A stretch of DNA of 64,000 nucleotides. It comes from Polyangiaceae bacterium (GTDB lineage: Bacteria > Myxococcota_A > Polyangia > Polyangiales > Polyangiaceae). This document shows, one piece after another, positions 34,957-43,668 of the stretch. Location: NCBI GenBank assembly GCA_019637265.1, contig JAHBVY010000014.1, forward strand, positions 22,714-86,713, read 5' to 3'. Each line of letters opens with the position of its first letter. The stretch's first letter is position 1. The notes beneath the pieces were generated by a model, which saw only the letters and a list, made by a program, of their open reading frames with translations, ran no database searches and was not told the origin of the DNA. A program made the position numbers and the translations under genes.

Positions 34957-35835
34957 ATGGAGTCGAGCATCGTCACGAGTGTGTTCCTTCCGTTGGCCCT
35001 GGGCATCATCATGCTCGGGCTCGGGCTCAGCCTCACGCTGGCGGACTTCAAGCGGGTGGTGGTGATGCCCAAGGCCATCATCGTGGGCTTGGTGTGTCAG
35101 ATGCTGATCTTGCCCTTCGTGTGTTACGGCATCGCGAAGGCCGTGGGGCTGCCCCCGGTGCTCGCCGTGGGCCTGATGCTGCTCGCCGCTTCACCCGGCG
35201 GCGCCACCGCCAACCTCTTCAGTCACCTCGCCAAGGGCGACGTGGCGCTCAACATCACGCTCACCGCGGTGAACAGCGTGCTGTCGGTGATCAGCCTACC
35301 GATCATCGTGAACCTCTCGATGAAGCTCTTCATGCAAGAGAGCGCCACCATCCCCTTGCAGGTGAAGGAGGTGCTGCAGGTGTTCGCGGTGGTGCTGGTG
35401 CCCACGGGCATCGGCATGCTGGTGCGCGCGAAGAAGCTGAACCTGGCGCTCCGCATGGAGAAGCCGGTGCGCATCGCCTCCGCGGTGTTCTTGGTGCTGA
35501 TCATCGCGGCGGCGGTGGCGGGGCAGCGCCAGAACCTGGTGGACTTCTTCAAGCAGGTGGGCATCGCCGCGCTGCTCTTCAACCTCGCGAGCATGGGCCT
35601 CGGTTACCTCATCCCGCGGCTCGTGCGGCTGTCCAAGCGGCAGTCGGTGGCGATTGGGATGGAGGTGGGGATCCACAACGGCACCCTCGCGATCGTGATC
35701 GCCACGACCTTGCTGAACAACGCCGCGATGTCGATCCCAGCGGCCATCTACAGCCTGATCATGTTCTTCACGGCCGCGGGCTTCGCCTTCATCGTGAACC
35801 GCAGCAAGATCGACGAGGAGCCCGCCGCAGGCTAG
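34957..35835 (+). CDS. Bile acid:sodium symporter (BASS) family transporter
   Basis: 292 aa from ATG at 34957, with GAGGTGGA six bases upstream as ribosome site. About nine hydrophobic segments: LPLALGIIMLGLGLSL, AIIVGLVCQMLILPFV, VLAVGLMLLAASPGGATANL (with the conserved SPGGATANL of the sodium-binding region), VVLVPTGIGMLV, VFLVLIIAAAVAG and a second crossover EVGIHNGTLAIVIA. The pattern matches BASS carriers, which import organic anions such as bile acids, pantoate or keto acids with sodium; the substrate here is not readable. The ORF in another frame (34917-35957) is a shadow. Confidence 0.9.
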   Translation: MESSIVTSVFLPLALGIIMLGLGLSLTLADFKRVVVMPKAIIVGLVCQMLILPFVCYGIAKAVGLPPVLAVGLMLLAASPGGATANLFSHLAKGDVALNITLTAVNSVLSVISLPIIVNLSMKLFMQESATIPLQVKEVLQVFAVVLVPTGIGMLVRAKKLNLALRMEKPVRIASAVFLVLIIAAAVAGQRQNLVDFFKQVGIAALLFNLASMGLGYLIPRLVRLSKRQSVAIGMEVGIHNGTLAIVIATTLLNNAAMSIPAAIYSLIMFFTAAGFAFIVNRSKIDEEPAAG

Positions 35836-35914
35836 GGATTTTGGGGGTTGGACGGCACCGCGCCGCGTGCGCCTTCGAGGTCGCCCGACCTTGGGTGACC
35901 GCGGCACTGGGTGA

Positions 35915-35935
35915 GGGCGGGTTTGAAACCCGCCC
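35915..35935. repeat. 21-bp palindrome, convergent-gene site
   Basis: Same GGGCGGGTTT / AAACCCGCCC palindrome followed by CCTAC, between the convergent BASS and FadL-type genes. Just before it (35842-35866) is TTGGGGGTTGGACGGCACCG, a member of another dispersed family, starting 7 bp after the transporter stop. Confidence 0.8.
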
Positions 35936-35961
35936 CTACAAAAGACAGTCGTTTTGACGGT

Positions 35962-36052
35962 GTAAGAGGCTGCCTGACGTTTCAATCGAGATCTTCCACT
36001 TCGCCTCGTAAGAGGCTGCCTGACGTTTCAATCGAGATCTTCCACTTCGCCT
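35962..36052. repeat. Tandem duplication of the FadL-type gene 3' end
   Basis: Two 45-bp copies, 35962-36006 and 36008-36052. The second includes the last seven codons (GEVEDLD on the minus strand) and the stop of the FadL-type gene; the first is an untranslated duplicate beyond the stop. Confidence 0.92.
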
Positions 36053-37662
36053 TCAGCGCTCGGCGGCGCGGGTGGCTCAGGCGGCTCGGGCGCTGGGGGG
36101 GCGGTGGGCTCTTCTGGCGCCGTGTTGGCGGGCGGCTCGGCGGCCCTCGCCAGGGCGGGCTCGGCCTGGTCGAACTGGTAGGCGAGGCCGACGCCGAGCA
36201 CGAGGGCGCTGGCCTCGTAGCGGCCGGCGTTGATGGTGTGGGTGCGGTCCGGCGGGTTGGCGCGGAGCGGTGAGATGGGCGTGATCTGCGCCTCGTCCAC
36301 GCCCACGTCCACGGACTGACCGAACACGCGCGCGACCATGGCGTCGAAGCGCCACTTGCCGATGTGCAGGCCGCCGCCGAGCCCCACGGTGATTTTGTCC
36401 ACGTCCACCGTGGTCACGCTGAGGTACGGCGCGGGGACCGCCGACTTCTCGTACATGATGCCGGCGCGCAGATCGAGCGCGTAGTCAGCGAAGCTGAGCT
36501 GATGCTCACCGCCCAGGCGCAGGCTGTACGCGTCCTCGAAGCCGCGCGGCAGCTCGATGTCGCCGATGCGGTACTCCTCCGGGAAGGCCTCCACCCCCAC
36601 CAGGCGGATGTCCTCCGGCTTCAGCGAGATGGTGTCGTGCGCGCTCCAGTTCTCCCACACGAAGGCGAGCTCGATGCGCGTGTCGGGGAGGCCGCGGTAC
36701 TCCACGCCGGTGCGGAGGTACCCGGGCAGGTCGAAGGCGACGCGGGCGCTCTGACCTTCCTGGCGCGCGTCGTCGAACAGCGGTGAGCTAGGGAGCCTGA
36801 CCTTCACGTCAGCTGACGAACGGATCCAAAACGGCAAGTGGTAGGAGGCGCCGAAGCGGAGGTCCTCACTGGGGACGAAGGTGAGGCCCAGCACGCCGCT
36901 CGGCGCGATGATGGGGCCGACGGCGAGCTTGGTGATGGCGTCGAAGTCGGGCTGCTCGGGCGCGCAGATGAAGCGATCCGGGACGCAGCTCGAGAACGCG
37001 ACGCTGGTCTCGAAGGAGCCGCCCAGCACCTCCACGCCGACACCGAGCGCCAGCTCGTCGATGGGGCGATACGAGGCGTAGGCGCCGACGATGGCGAGCG
37101 CGGAGCCATCCAGCGAGATGAGGGAGTAGCGCTGGGGCGCGGGGCGCCCGCCGCCCACCGTCTCCGGGTAGCTCGTGATCGCGGCGTAGGGCGCCCAGGC
37201 GCCGAGCGCGAAGTTGAAGCGCTCGGTGCCGAGCGGATCGGCGTAGACCACGGTGGGGATGGGGACGAGGGGGCTCGTGCCCTCCACCGGCTCGAAGGTG
37301 CGAACGAAGCGTTGCCCGGTGGGCTCGCCGGTGTTGGGGTCGGTCTGCTCGAGCCGGGCCTTGCGTTGGTAAGTGCCGCTGTAGTTCAGCCAGGCGGCGT
37401 CGAGCAGCAGCTGGTTGCCGGTGAAGGCGAGGCCGGCCGGGTTGTAGTAGACGGAGGCGGCATCGTCAGCCCCCGCGACCATCGCGCCGCCGCGCGCGAG
37501 CCCACGCACCCCGCGGTCGGAGAAGTAGAGCCCCGCGGCCCCTGCCTGGCTGCTCGCGAGGAGCCCCGCGGCGATCAGGGCGCCGGCGAGCGCCGTTCGG
37601 CGGCGCCGATGGGGATGACTGTGCGCTGGAGCGCTGCTACCTAGGGGCACGGCTTCAGCCAC
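36028..37662 (-). CDS. FadL/TodX (OMPP1)-family outer membrane porin
   Basis: 544 aa, GTG start at 37662 overlapping the end of the upstream 1289-aa lipoprotein gene by 8 bp. A basic N-terminus and hydrophobic core (LAGALIAAGLLASSQAGAAG) form a signal peptide. The mature part begins with the FadL hatch-like pattern GVRGLARGGAMVAGADDAAS followed by VYYNPAGLAF (the conserved NPAG), and continues as alternating beta-strands (FGASYHLPFWIRSSADVKV, TGVEYRGLPDTRIELAFVW). The tail is Pro/Glu-rich (PAPEPPEPPAPP) and ends in the duplicated GEVEDLD, unlike FadL proteins that end in an aromatic residue. Likely moves hydrophobic compounds across the outer membrane. Confidence 0.82.
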   Translation of the reverse strand: MAEAVPLGSSAPAHSHPHRRRRTALAGALIAAGLLASSQAGAAGLYFSDRGVRGLARGGAMVAGADDAASVYYNPAGLAFTGNQLLLDAAWLNYSGTYQRKARLEQTDPNTGEPTGQRFVRTFEPVEGTSPLVPIPTVVYADPLGTERFNFALGAWAPYAAITSYPETVGGGRPAPQRYSLISLDGSALAIVGAYASYRPIDELALGVGVEVLGGSFETSVAFSSCVPDRFICAPEQPDFDAITKLAVGPIIAPSGVLGLTFVPSEDLRFGASYHLPFWIRSSADVKVRLPSSPLFDDARQEGQSARVAFDLPGYLRTGVEYRGLPDTRIELAFVWENWSAHDTISLKPEDIRLVGVEAFPEEYRIGDIELPRGFEDAYSLRLGGEHQLSFADYALDLRAGIMYEKSAVPAPYLSVTTVDVDKITVGLGGGLHIGKWRFDAMVARVFGQSVDVGVDEAQITPISPLRANPPDRTHTINAGRYEASALVLGVGLAYQFDQAEPALARAAEPPANTAPEEPTAPPAPEPPEPPAPPSAEGEVEDLD

Positions 37663-40600
37663 CGTTCCTGCCGCGCACGATCTCGAAGAACTGCTCCATG
37701 CCGCGCTGCTCGCTCAGCATGAAATCCCTGAGCACCCCGAACACCGCGGCGAAGTCCTGGGGGTCGAGCGGCGCGTCACCCTCCGCGGCGTCGATGCGGT
37801 TCACCTCGGCCAGGGTGTCCATGAACACGTCGATGGGCGTCAGGCTGTCCTCCGAGCCGGGGTCGAGCGGCGTCACCAGGTTCCGCAGGATGCGATCGAG
37901 CATGCGGTAACGGTCGTAGGGGTTGGGGGTGGCCTCACCGTTCACCACGGGCTCTTCGGTCAAGGCGCGGGCGAAGGCCAGCGCGCGATCCACCGCGCCA
38001 GGGCGCGGGCCGCCGCTGTCGCTCGTGAGCTGTGGGGAGGCTGCCCAGGAGATGGCGTTGTAGATGGGCGGCATCCGCTCGTCGTCACCCAGGAGTTGCA
38101 GCAGATCGCTCAGCGAGGTGCGGGTGGAGGTGAGCGCGTCGTTGCCGCTCTCCGAGCGCAGCAGGTAGTGAAGCAAGCTGACGAGCGCGGTGCGCGTCTC
38201 CTCCTCCTCGCTCAGCTGGTCGATGAGGTGCATCACGGTGCCGAAGGTGGGCCCGCTGAAGGTCTCCCCGGCGCGCTCCGCCATCTCGCGTGTGCCCCAG
38301 GCGCAGGGGGAGCCGCCGGCCTCCCGCGTGGGGCACTGGGCGTTGGTCTGCTGCCTCAGCACCTGGATCAAGGTGGGCGCGGCCTTGGGCGTGGCGGTGT
38401 TCCTGAAGCGCGAGTTGGCGCCGGTGCCCTCGATGGTGAGGAAGGTGTCCACCAAAGTGGAGCGGGCGCGGCGCCAGGGCTCGCGCCGGACGCTGTTCGC
38501 CATCTCGTCGTCGAAGCGCCGCATGGTGCTCGCGAACAGCTCGAACGGCGTGAGCGGCGTATTGGGGCGTGAGCCATCGCTGAAGCTCGTGGTGCGGCGG
38601 CCCTGACGGTCGCGCAGCTGCACGGAGTTTGCGTACTCGGTGTCGAGCAGCGCCAGCCCCAGCTCACGCAGCAGCGTGACGCCATCCACCCGGCGGCCGC
38701 TGCGGGTGTCGTCCACCTCCAGGCTCTCGAGCACCTCCGAGAGGCGCGCCAGCGCCGGCAGCAAATCCGAGCGGAAAATCTCGGCGAGGATCGGCTCGTA
38801 GGCGTTGAGCCCGCTCTCGGCGCAATACTTGGGGTTGTAGTTCGGCGCGTCGCGCTCCCAAGTGCCCGTCTTCGAGCACTCCGGGCCGTGACGCGGGCTC
38901 GGCCAGTGCCGATACAAGACGCCGATCAGCTCCAGGAACAGCTCGCCGTTCTCCTCCGGGTCGTCGAAGGCTTGGAGCACCGGCGCGATGCCGGTGTAGA
39001 ACTGGTGCTTTTCCCACGTGAAAATGGCGCCGCGGCCGCGCAGCCGCAGCAGATCGTTCGCGTTGCTCAGGCTACAGTCGGCGAGGTCCAGGTTGTGCGC
39101 GGCGTTGCGCCGCGTGGGGCACACCCGGGTGCTGATCGGGTCGATGAGGCTGCTGATGAAGCGGTTGGTGTCCGCCGCGCTGCTGCTCGTGCCAATGAAC
39201 GGATCTTCGTCAGGCAAGCGACCCCCGAAGGCGGGGCCGAACTTGTCGCTGGTGGTGCCGAAGAACACCAGGCGATTGAAGGCTTGCGGTGTGGGGTTGA
39301 GGCTCATCCCCTGGATGCGGCTCGACTGCTCGAACACCTGATCCACGCTGACGATGCCGCTGGCGAGGTTCATGATGCCGCTCAGCAGGCGATCTTCGAT
39401 CTCCATCAGGCCCTCGGGCGGCCGCGGGTCGCCGTAGTGGTCGATCAAGGAGTCGAGGTACACGAGGCCAATGTCGCGGATCCTGAGCAGCTCGCACTCC
39501 TGGTAACCCGAGCCGATCAGCGGCCACGCCACGTCGATGCCGAGCAGCTTCACCCGCACCTTCGCCCCCGGGCGATTACAGGCGTTCACGCCGCTCATGT
39601 CGTGGATGATTTGCAGCGCCTGGTACCACTGGCTCTGGTTGCCGACGGTGTCCGGCTGACTGCGATCGACAGGCACCTGGATCGGCTCGTGGGTGTCGCC
39701 GGTGCTGAGGTTCTGCAGCGTGCTGCTGTTCAGGTCGCGCGGGTCGTAGGTGGTGCGGTCCGCGTAGGTGTTGAAGTTCGCCAGCGCGGTGGTGAGGTGG
39801 TTCAGTACGTTCGGATGACGGAGTGAGGTGAGCACGCGGCGGAGCAGCCCCTCGTTCCGGAGCACCTTCACCACCACCGGGATCAGCTCGTCCCAGAAGG
39901 TGCTCTCCCGCGCGAGCTGCACCTCCGGGTGGCGGTTGCTCACCTCACGCGCGTGCAGCGCGGCGCCGATCATCCGCGCGAGGTCCGCCTCGTGCTCCGC
40001 GAACAGCTGCTCCGCGAGCTTCAACCAGCCGTCGCTCCGGGGGTGCGCGAGCACCTGGCCCACGGCGTGGATCAAGTCGAGCAGCGGGGAATTCGTCGTG
40101 TCGAAGCCCAGGTGCTCACCGCCTTCGGCCCACGGGGCAGGCACCCTGACGGGCTCGCCGTACAAGAGGTGCGCGCCGCGCAGCAGGTCGATGATGGTGC
40201 TGCCGCGGGTGGAGGTGGGGTCCGGATCGATCAGCGGCTCCAGATCGCGCGTGAGGGCGGCGGTGAGGGTGCGGCTGGTGTCCACGTATTGGTAAACGGG
40301 CTGACCATTTGCGGTGAGCGCGCGGCCGAAGCCGTCCGGCGCGGTGAAGCGCTCGGCGCCGGGCACCACGAACGGCGGATCCACCGCCGCGGGGCCGCTC
40401 GGGCCGAGCAGTCGCCCCAGGGCGTCCACGTCCGGGCTGCCGTCGCCGTCTTGATCGATGAACACCGAGCCCAAGAGGCTTGGGTTGGGCAGGGCCATGC
40501 CGCGGGAGTCGCGCTGCACCAGGTAGCTCGGCGTCGCCGCGGCGCGACCGAAGCTCGGGTCCTCACTGAGGAGCGCGGCGCGCGCGACCTCCAGCTTGGT

Positions 40601-41524
40601 GCGCGGGCGGTTCAGCGCCTGGCGCGAGGCGTCGAGCTGGAGCGGCGCGGGCAGCGGCTCGGCCACCGACGTCGCGAGCTCGTGCTCCGTCATGCCGAGC
40701 ACGTCTTGCATGGGATCGTAGAGGCGCCCGCCGGGCTCGAGGTGGGGCAGCGTGGCCTGCGCCAGCTGGCGCAGCTCAGGGTAGGCGAGGGTGGGGCGCA
40801 GCGCGCCGAGCGCGACGCGGGCGGGGCGGTAGCCCTGGCGCCCGGAGATGCTGGCCAGGGCGGTCTGCGCGGCGGTGGCGCGCGCGTCGAGCGCGGGGTC
40901 CGTCGGGAGGTGGTCAGTGTCCCGACCCGATCCAGCGAGCCCCGCGAACAGCCGGCCGGCGGCGCGCGTCACGCTGGGGAGCGCGTCCTCCTGCGCGGGC
41001 TCTTCGATGGGGTTCGCGTCGTAGAGCGGGGCGATGCCCTTCAAGAACCGGCTCAGCGCCACGTGGCCCGCCACCTGCTCGCCGGTCCACGGATCTTGGA
41101 TGGTTTCCGCAGGGAAAGTCGCGTTGATGGATCGGATCAGCTGCGGCCGCCGCTGGGCCAGCGCCTCGAGCTTGCTGATGGCGAGCGCGCGCGTCAGCGC
41201 GGCGCTGCCTTGCACCACCCCCAGGTAGCGCTCGTCGACGGTGTCCCCGTATTGCCCTGCGGAATTGATGTTGCAGATCGAGCGGTAGGAGAAGCCCTCC
41301 AGGTCCTCCGTGAGCGCGGCGGCGCCCACGCGGTTACACAGCGCGGAGTAGACGTCGTCCCCCAAGGTGGAGGCGGGCGCGGGCTTGCGCGTGTCGTCGA
41401 ACTCGGAGCACGACGGCGCCAGCAAGAAGGCGCAGCCAAGGGCGAACAGCGAGCGTTTGGGAGGGGAGCGTCGGGGGGAGCGGCGAGGAGTGGAGGGAGC
41501 AGCTCGTCGTTTGTCCCGTGCCAT
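37655..41524 (-). CDS. Very large lipoprotein (1289 aa), unknown function
   Basis: 1289 aa from ATG at 41524. Arg/Pro-rich N-terminus, then FALGCAFLLAPSC with a plausible lipobox, so a lipid-anchored envelope protein is likely. The rest is mostly helical with scattered loops and no repeats or membrane segments; recognisable pieces include FIDQDGDGSPDVDALGRL near residue 380, a calcium-binding-like DQDGDGSPD loop. I do not recognise a family. It overlaps the FadL-type porin gene by 8 bp (stop at 37655, next GTG at 37662), so the two are co-translated and may form one export or uptake unit. Codon bias matches the backbone, so it is not recently acquired. Confidence 0.75.
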   Translation of the reverse strand: MARDKRRAAPSTPRRSPRRSPPKRSLFALGCAFLLAPSCSEFDDTRKPAPASTLGDDVYSALCNRVGAAALTEDLEGFSYRSICNINSAGQYGDTVDERYLGVVQGSAALTRALAISKLEALAQRRPQLIRSINATFPAETIQDPWTGEQVAGHVALSRFLKGIAPLYDANPIEEPAQEDALPSVTRAAGRLFAGLAGSGRDTDHLPTDPALDARATAAQTALASISGRQGYRPARVALGALRPTLAYPELRQLAQATLPHLEPGGRLYDPMQDVLGMTEHELATSVAEPLPAPLQLDASRQALNRPRTKLEVARAALLSEDPSFGRAAATPSYLVQRDSRGMALPNPSLLGSVFIDQDGDGSPDVDALGRLLGPSGPAAVDPPFVVPGAERFTAPDGFGRALTANGQPVYQYVDTSRTLTAALTRDLEPLIDPDPTSTRGSTIIDLLRGAHLLYGEPVRVPAPWAEGGEHLGFDTTNSPLLDLIHAVGQVLAHPRSDGWLKLAEQLFAEHEADLARMIGAALHAREVSNRHPEVQLARESTFWDELIPVVVKVLRNEGLLRRVLTSLRHPNVLNHLTTALANFNTYADRTTYDPRDLNSSTLQNLSTGDTHEPIQVPVDRSQPDTVGNQSQWYQALQIIHDMSGVNACNRPGAKVRVKLLGIDVAWPLIGSGYQECELLRIRDIGLVYLDSLIDHYGDPRPPEGLMEIEDRLLSGIMNLASGIVSVDQVFEQSSRIQGMSLNPTPQAFNRLVFFGTTSDKFGPAFGGRLPDEDPFIGTSSSAADTNRFISSLIDPISTRVCPTRRNAAHNLDLADCSLSNANDLLRLRGRGAIFTWEKHQFYTGIAPVLQAFDDPEENGELFLELIGVLYRHWPSPRHGPECSKTGTWERDAPNYNPKYCAESGLNAYEPILAEIFRSDLLPALARLSEVLESLEVDDTRSGRRVDGVTLLRELGLALLDTEYANSVQLRDRQGRRTTSFSDGSRPNTPLTPFELFASTMRRFDDEMANSVRREPWRRARSTLVDTFLTIEGTGANSRFRNTATPKAAPTLIQVLRQQTNAQCPTREAGGSPCAWGTREMAERAGETFSGPTFGTVMHLIDQLSEEEETRTALVSLLHYLLRSESGNDALTSTRTSLSDLLQLLGDDERMPPIYNAISWAASPQLTSDSGGPRPGAVDRALAFARALTEEPVVNGEATPNPYDRYRMLDRILRNLVTPLDPGSEDSLTPIDVFMDTLAEVNRIDAAEGDAPLDPQDFAAVFGVLRDFMLSEQRGMEQFFEIVRGRNGG

Positions 41525-41908
41525 GATGTCGCAGTGTATCCGCCGCGTGTCCGGCTTGGGTCGAGAATCGGCCAGGGGACCTGAAGGAGGTGGCAGCGGC
41601 TGCATGCCGCGCTGCGGCATGGTGCGGTAGGGTGACTACCCGTCCAACCCCCTCCCGAGCTAGAAGCCGTGGTGAGTGCGCTGAAGGTGAGGGCGGTTTG
41701 AGACCCGTCCTTACGACTGCAAGGTGAGCGCTGGGTGGAGGTGTGAAGGTGACGTGAGCAGCGCTGGGTGGCTCGGCGGTGGTGTCGAGGTGGCGTGTGA
41801 GGTGCTCTGCGGTGATGTGAGCGGTTCTGCGTTGGTGTAGGCGGGCCGGAAGCGCTGGGTGATGACGGCGCCGTAGCCAGGCCGCGCGGGAGGTGGCAGA
41901 ACCGCCCG
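41525..41908. other. Divergent promoter region before glmU
   Basis: 384 bp. Holds an 8-bp stem-loop, CATGCCGC GCT GCGGCATG-like, at 41603-41621, a degenerate copy of the 21-bp palindrome at 41691-41710 followed by TTAC, and a run rich in GTGAG/GCTGGGTG repeats at 41730-41870. No gene is supported; it must contain the promoters of the large lipoprotein and glmU. Confidence 0.5.
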
Positions 41909-43351
41909 ATGCCGAACCAAGACCTCGTGGCGATCGTGCTGGCCGCTGGGAGAGGGACGCGCATGAAGAGCGCGCTCAGCAAGGTGCTGCACCCGGCGGC
42001 GGGGCGGCCGCTGGTGCACTTCCCGGTGCGGGCGGCGCTGGCCGCGGGCGCGTCGCGGGTGGTGGTGGTGGTCAGTCCAGAGAACCATGACTCCATCGCG
42101 GCCTACTTGAGCGGCGCGTTCGGTCGCGAGCGGGTCCGCTTCGCGGTGCAAGATCCGCCGCGCGGCACGGGGGACGCCGCGCGCGTGGGCCTCACGAGCG
42201 CGCGTTCGCCGTCGCGGGTCGCGATCCTGTGCGGTGACACGCCGCTGGTGCGCGCGGAGGACATCCAGGCGCTAGTCAGCGCGCTGGACCATACGCCGGG
42301 CGCGGAGCTCAGCTTCATGACCTGCACGCTGAGCGAGCCGGGCAGCTATGGCCGCGTGCTGCGTGATCAGGCGGGGGAGGTGCGGGCGATCCGCGAAGCG
42401 AAAGATCTCGAGAGCGCGGAGGAGGCGCGGATCCAGGAGGTGAACGCGGGGGTGTACGCCGCGCACGCTCCGTTCCTGAGTCAAGCGCTGGAGGGCCTGC
42501 GCGCCGACAATGCGCAGGGGGAGCTGTACCTCACGGACGTCATCGCGGCGGCGGCGGCGCGCGGTGGGGCGCTCGGCGTGGCGGGCTCGGAGGAGGCGAT
42601 GCTCGGCGTGAACGACCGCGCGGATCTGGCCGAGGCCGAGCGGCGCTTGTATCAGCGCATCGCGGTGCAGCACGGGCGCGCGGGGGTGACGGTGCGCGGC
42701 GCGCCGCGCATCGACGACACGGTGACCATCGCCTCCGGCGCCATCATCGATGATGGAGTGAGCCTGCGTGGCCGCACGGAGGTTGCTGAGGGGGCGATGG
42801 TGGACGTGGGCTGCGTGGTGACCGACTCGAAGATCGGTGAGAACGCCATGCTGAAGCCTTACAGCGTGGTGATCGGCAGCGTGGTGGGTGAGTGGGCGGA
42901 GGTGGGCCCCTTCGCGCACCTCAGGCCCGAGACGCAGCTCGATGAGAAGGCGCGCGTCGGCAACTTCGTCGAGGTGAAGAAGACGCGGCTCCGGCGCGGC
43001 GCCAAAGCCAGCCACCTGAGTTACTTGGGTGACGGCGACATCGGCGAAAACGCCAACATCGGCGCCGGCACCATCTTTTGCAATTACGATGGCTTCAAGA
43101 AGCACCGCACGGTGATCGGCGCGAACGCCTTCATCGGCAGCGATAGTCAGCTGGTAGCACCCGTCACGGTCGCCCCCGGCGCTTACGTCGCCACCGGCAC
43201 CACGGTGACGAGCGACGTCCCCGAAGACGCCCTGGCCATCTCCCGCGTGAAGCAGGAGAACAAACCCGGCTACTCCAAGCGCCTCAAAGCCCGCCTCCAA
43301 GCCGTAGCGCGCGAAGAGACGGAGAAGCTGAAAGTAGACGGGACGAAGTAG
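41909..43351 (+). CDS. glmU: Bifunctional GlmU (GlcN-1-P acetyltransferase / UDP-GlcNAc pyrophosphorylase)
   Basis: 480 aa. Makes UDP-GlcNAc for peptidoglycan and LPS in two steps. The N-terminal uridyltransferase shows AIVLAAGRGTRMKSALSKVLHP, the QDPPRGTGDAAR loop and ILCGDTPLV with the metal Asp, then QEVNAGVYA and NAQGELYLTDVIA. The C-terminal half is a left-handed beta-helix of hexapeptides, with VTIASGAIIDDGV, the RPETQLDEKARVGNFVEVKK block, SHLSYLGDGDIGENANIGAG and the catalytic YDGFKKHRTVIGANAFIGSD, ending KQENKPGYSKRLKARLQ. Full length and intact. It marks the last clear backbone gene before the accessory region. Confidence 0.95.
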   Translation: MPNQDLVAIVLAAGRGTRMKSALSKVLHPAAGRPLVHFPVRAALAAGASRVVVVVSPENHDSIAAYLSGAFGRERVRFAVQDPPRGTGDAARVGLTSARSPSRVAILCGDTPLVRAEDIQALVSALDHTPGAELSFMTCTLSEPGSYGRVLRDQAGEVRAIREAKDLESAEEARIQEVNAGVYAAHAPFLSQALEGLRADNAQGELYLTDVIAAAAARGGALGVAGSEEAMLGVNDRADLAEAERRLYQRIAVQHGRAGVTVRGAPRIDDTVTIASGAIIDDGVSLRGRTEVAEGAMVDVGCVVTDSKIGENAMLKPYSVVIGSVVGEWAEVGPFAHLRPETQLDEKARVGNFVEVKKTRLRRGAKASHLSYLGDGDIGENANIGAGTIFCNYDGFKKHRTVIGANAFIGSDSQLVAPVTVAPGAYVATGTTVTSDVPEDALAISRVKQENKPGYSKRLKARLQAVAREETEKLKVDGTK

Positions 43352-43668
43352 GGTGGGTGCCGTCAGCCATGCCGACTTTACGCGCAGCGCGCTGCAAGGG
43401 CGCCAAGGGGCATAGCCGCGGGTTTTGTGGGTTGGTAGAGCCGGGTCAGTGGCGTGCGGTGACGCAGTCGGTGGGCGGCACGGCGACTGCGGCGGCTTGA
43501 GCTACCAACCCACCCCCCCAAAAAACACGGCAGTTTAGTCGATGAAGTTCTGACGCCGCTCGCTTCTGCGCAGTGAGCAATGGCTCAGTGCGCCCCCCTG
43601 CCAAGCTAGGACTTTTGGGGGTTGGTAGAGCCGGTCGTCGGCGCGCGGTGACACAGTCGGCGGGTGGG
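43352..43668. other. Repeat-bearing boundary region after glmU
   Basis: 317 bp without a gene. Copy A of a dispersed repeat lies at about 43421-43513 and has 12-bp inverted ends (GTGGGTTGGTAG at 43427, CTACCAACCCAC at 43502). Copy B (43611-43670) begins TTTTGGGGGTTGGTAGAGCC, continues GCGCGCGGTGACACAGTCGG, and ends at the stop of the next minus-strand gene. Related copy C is at 46951-47020. Confidence 0.75.

Noticed and set aside
34917..35957. 346-codon frame overlapping the BASS transporter
   Set aside because: His/Arg/Gly-rich alternative frame; the other frame shows the conserved transporter helices and a ribosome site.
39929..41584. 551-codon plus-strand frame opposite the large lipoprotein gene
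   Set aside because: Arg/Gly/Val shadow composition; the minus-strand frame has a signal peptide and overlaps the porin gene as an operon.
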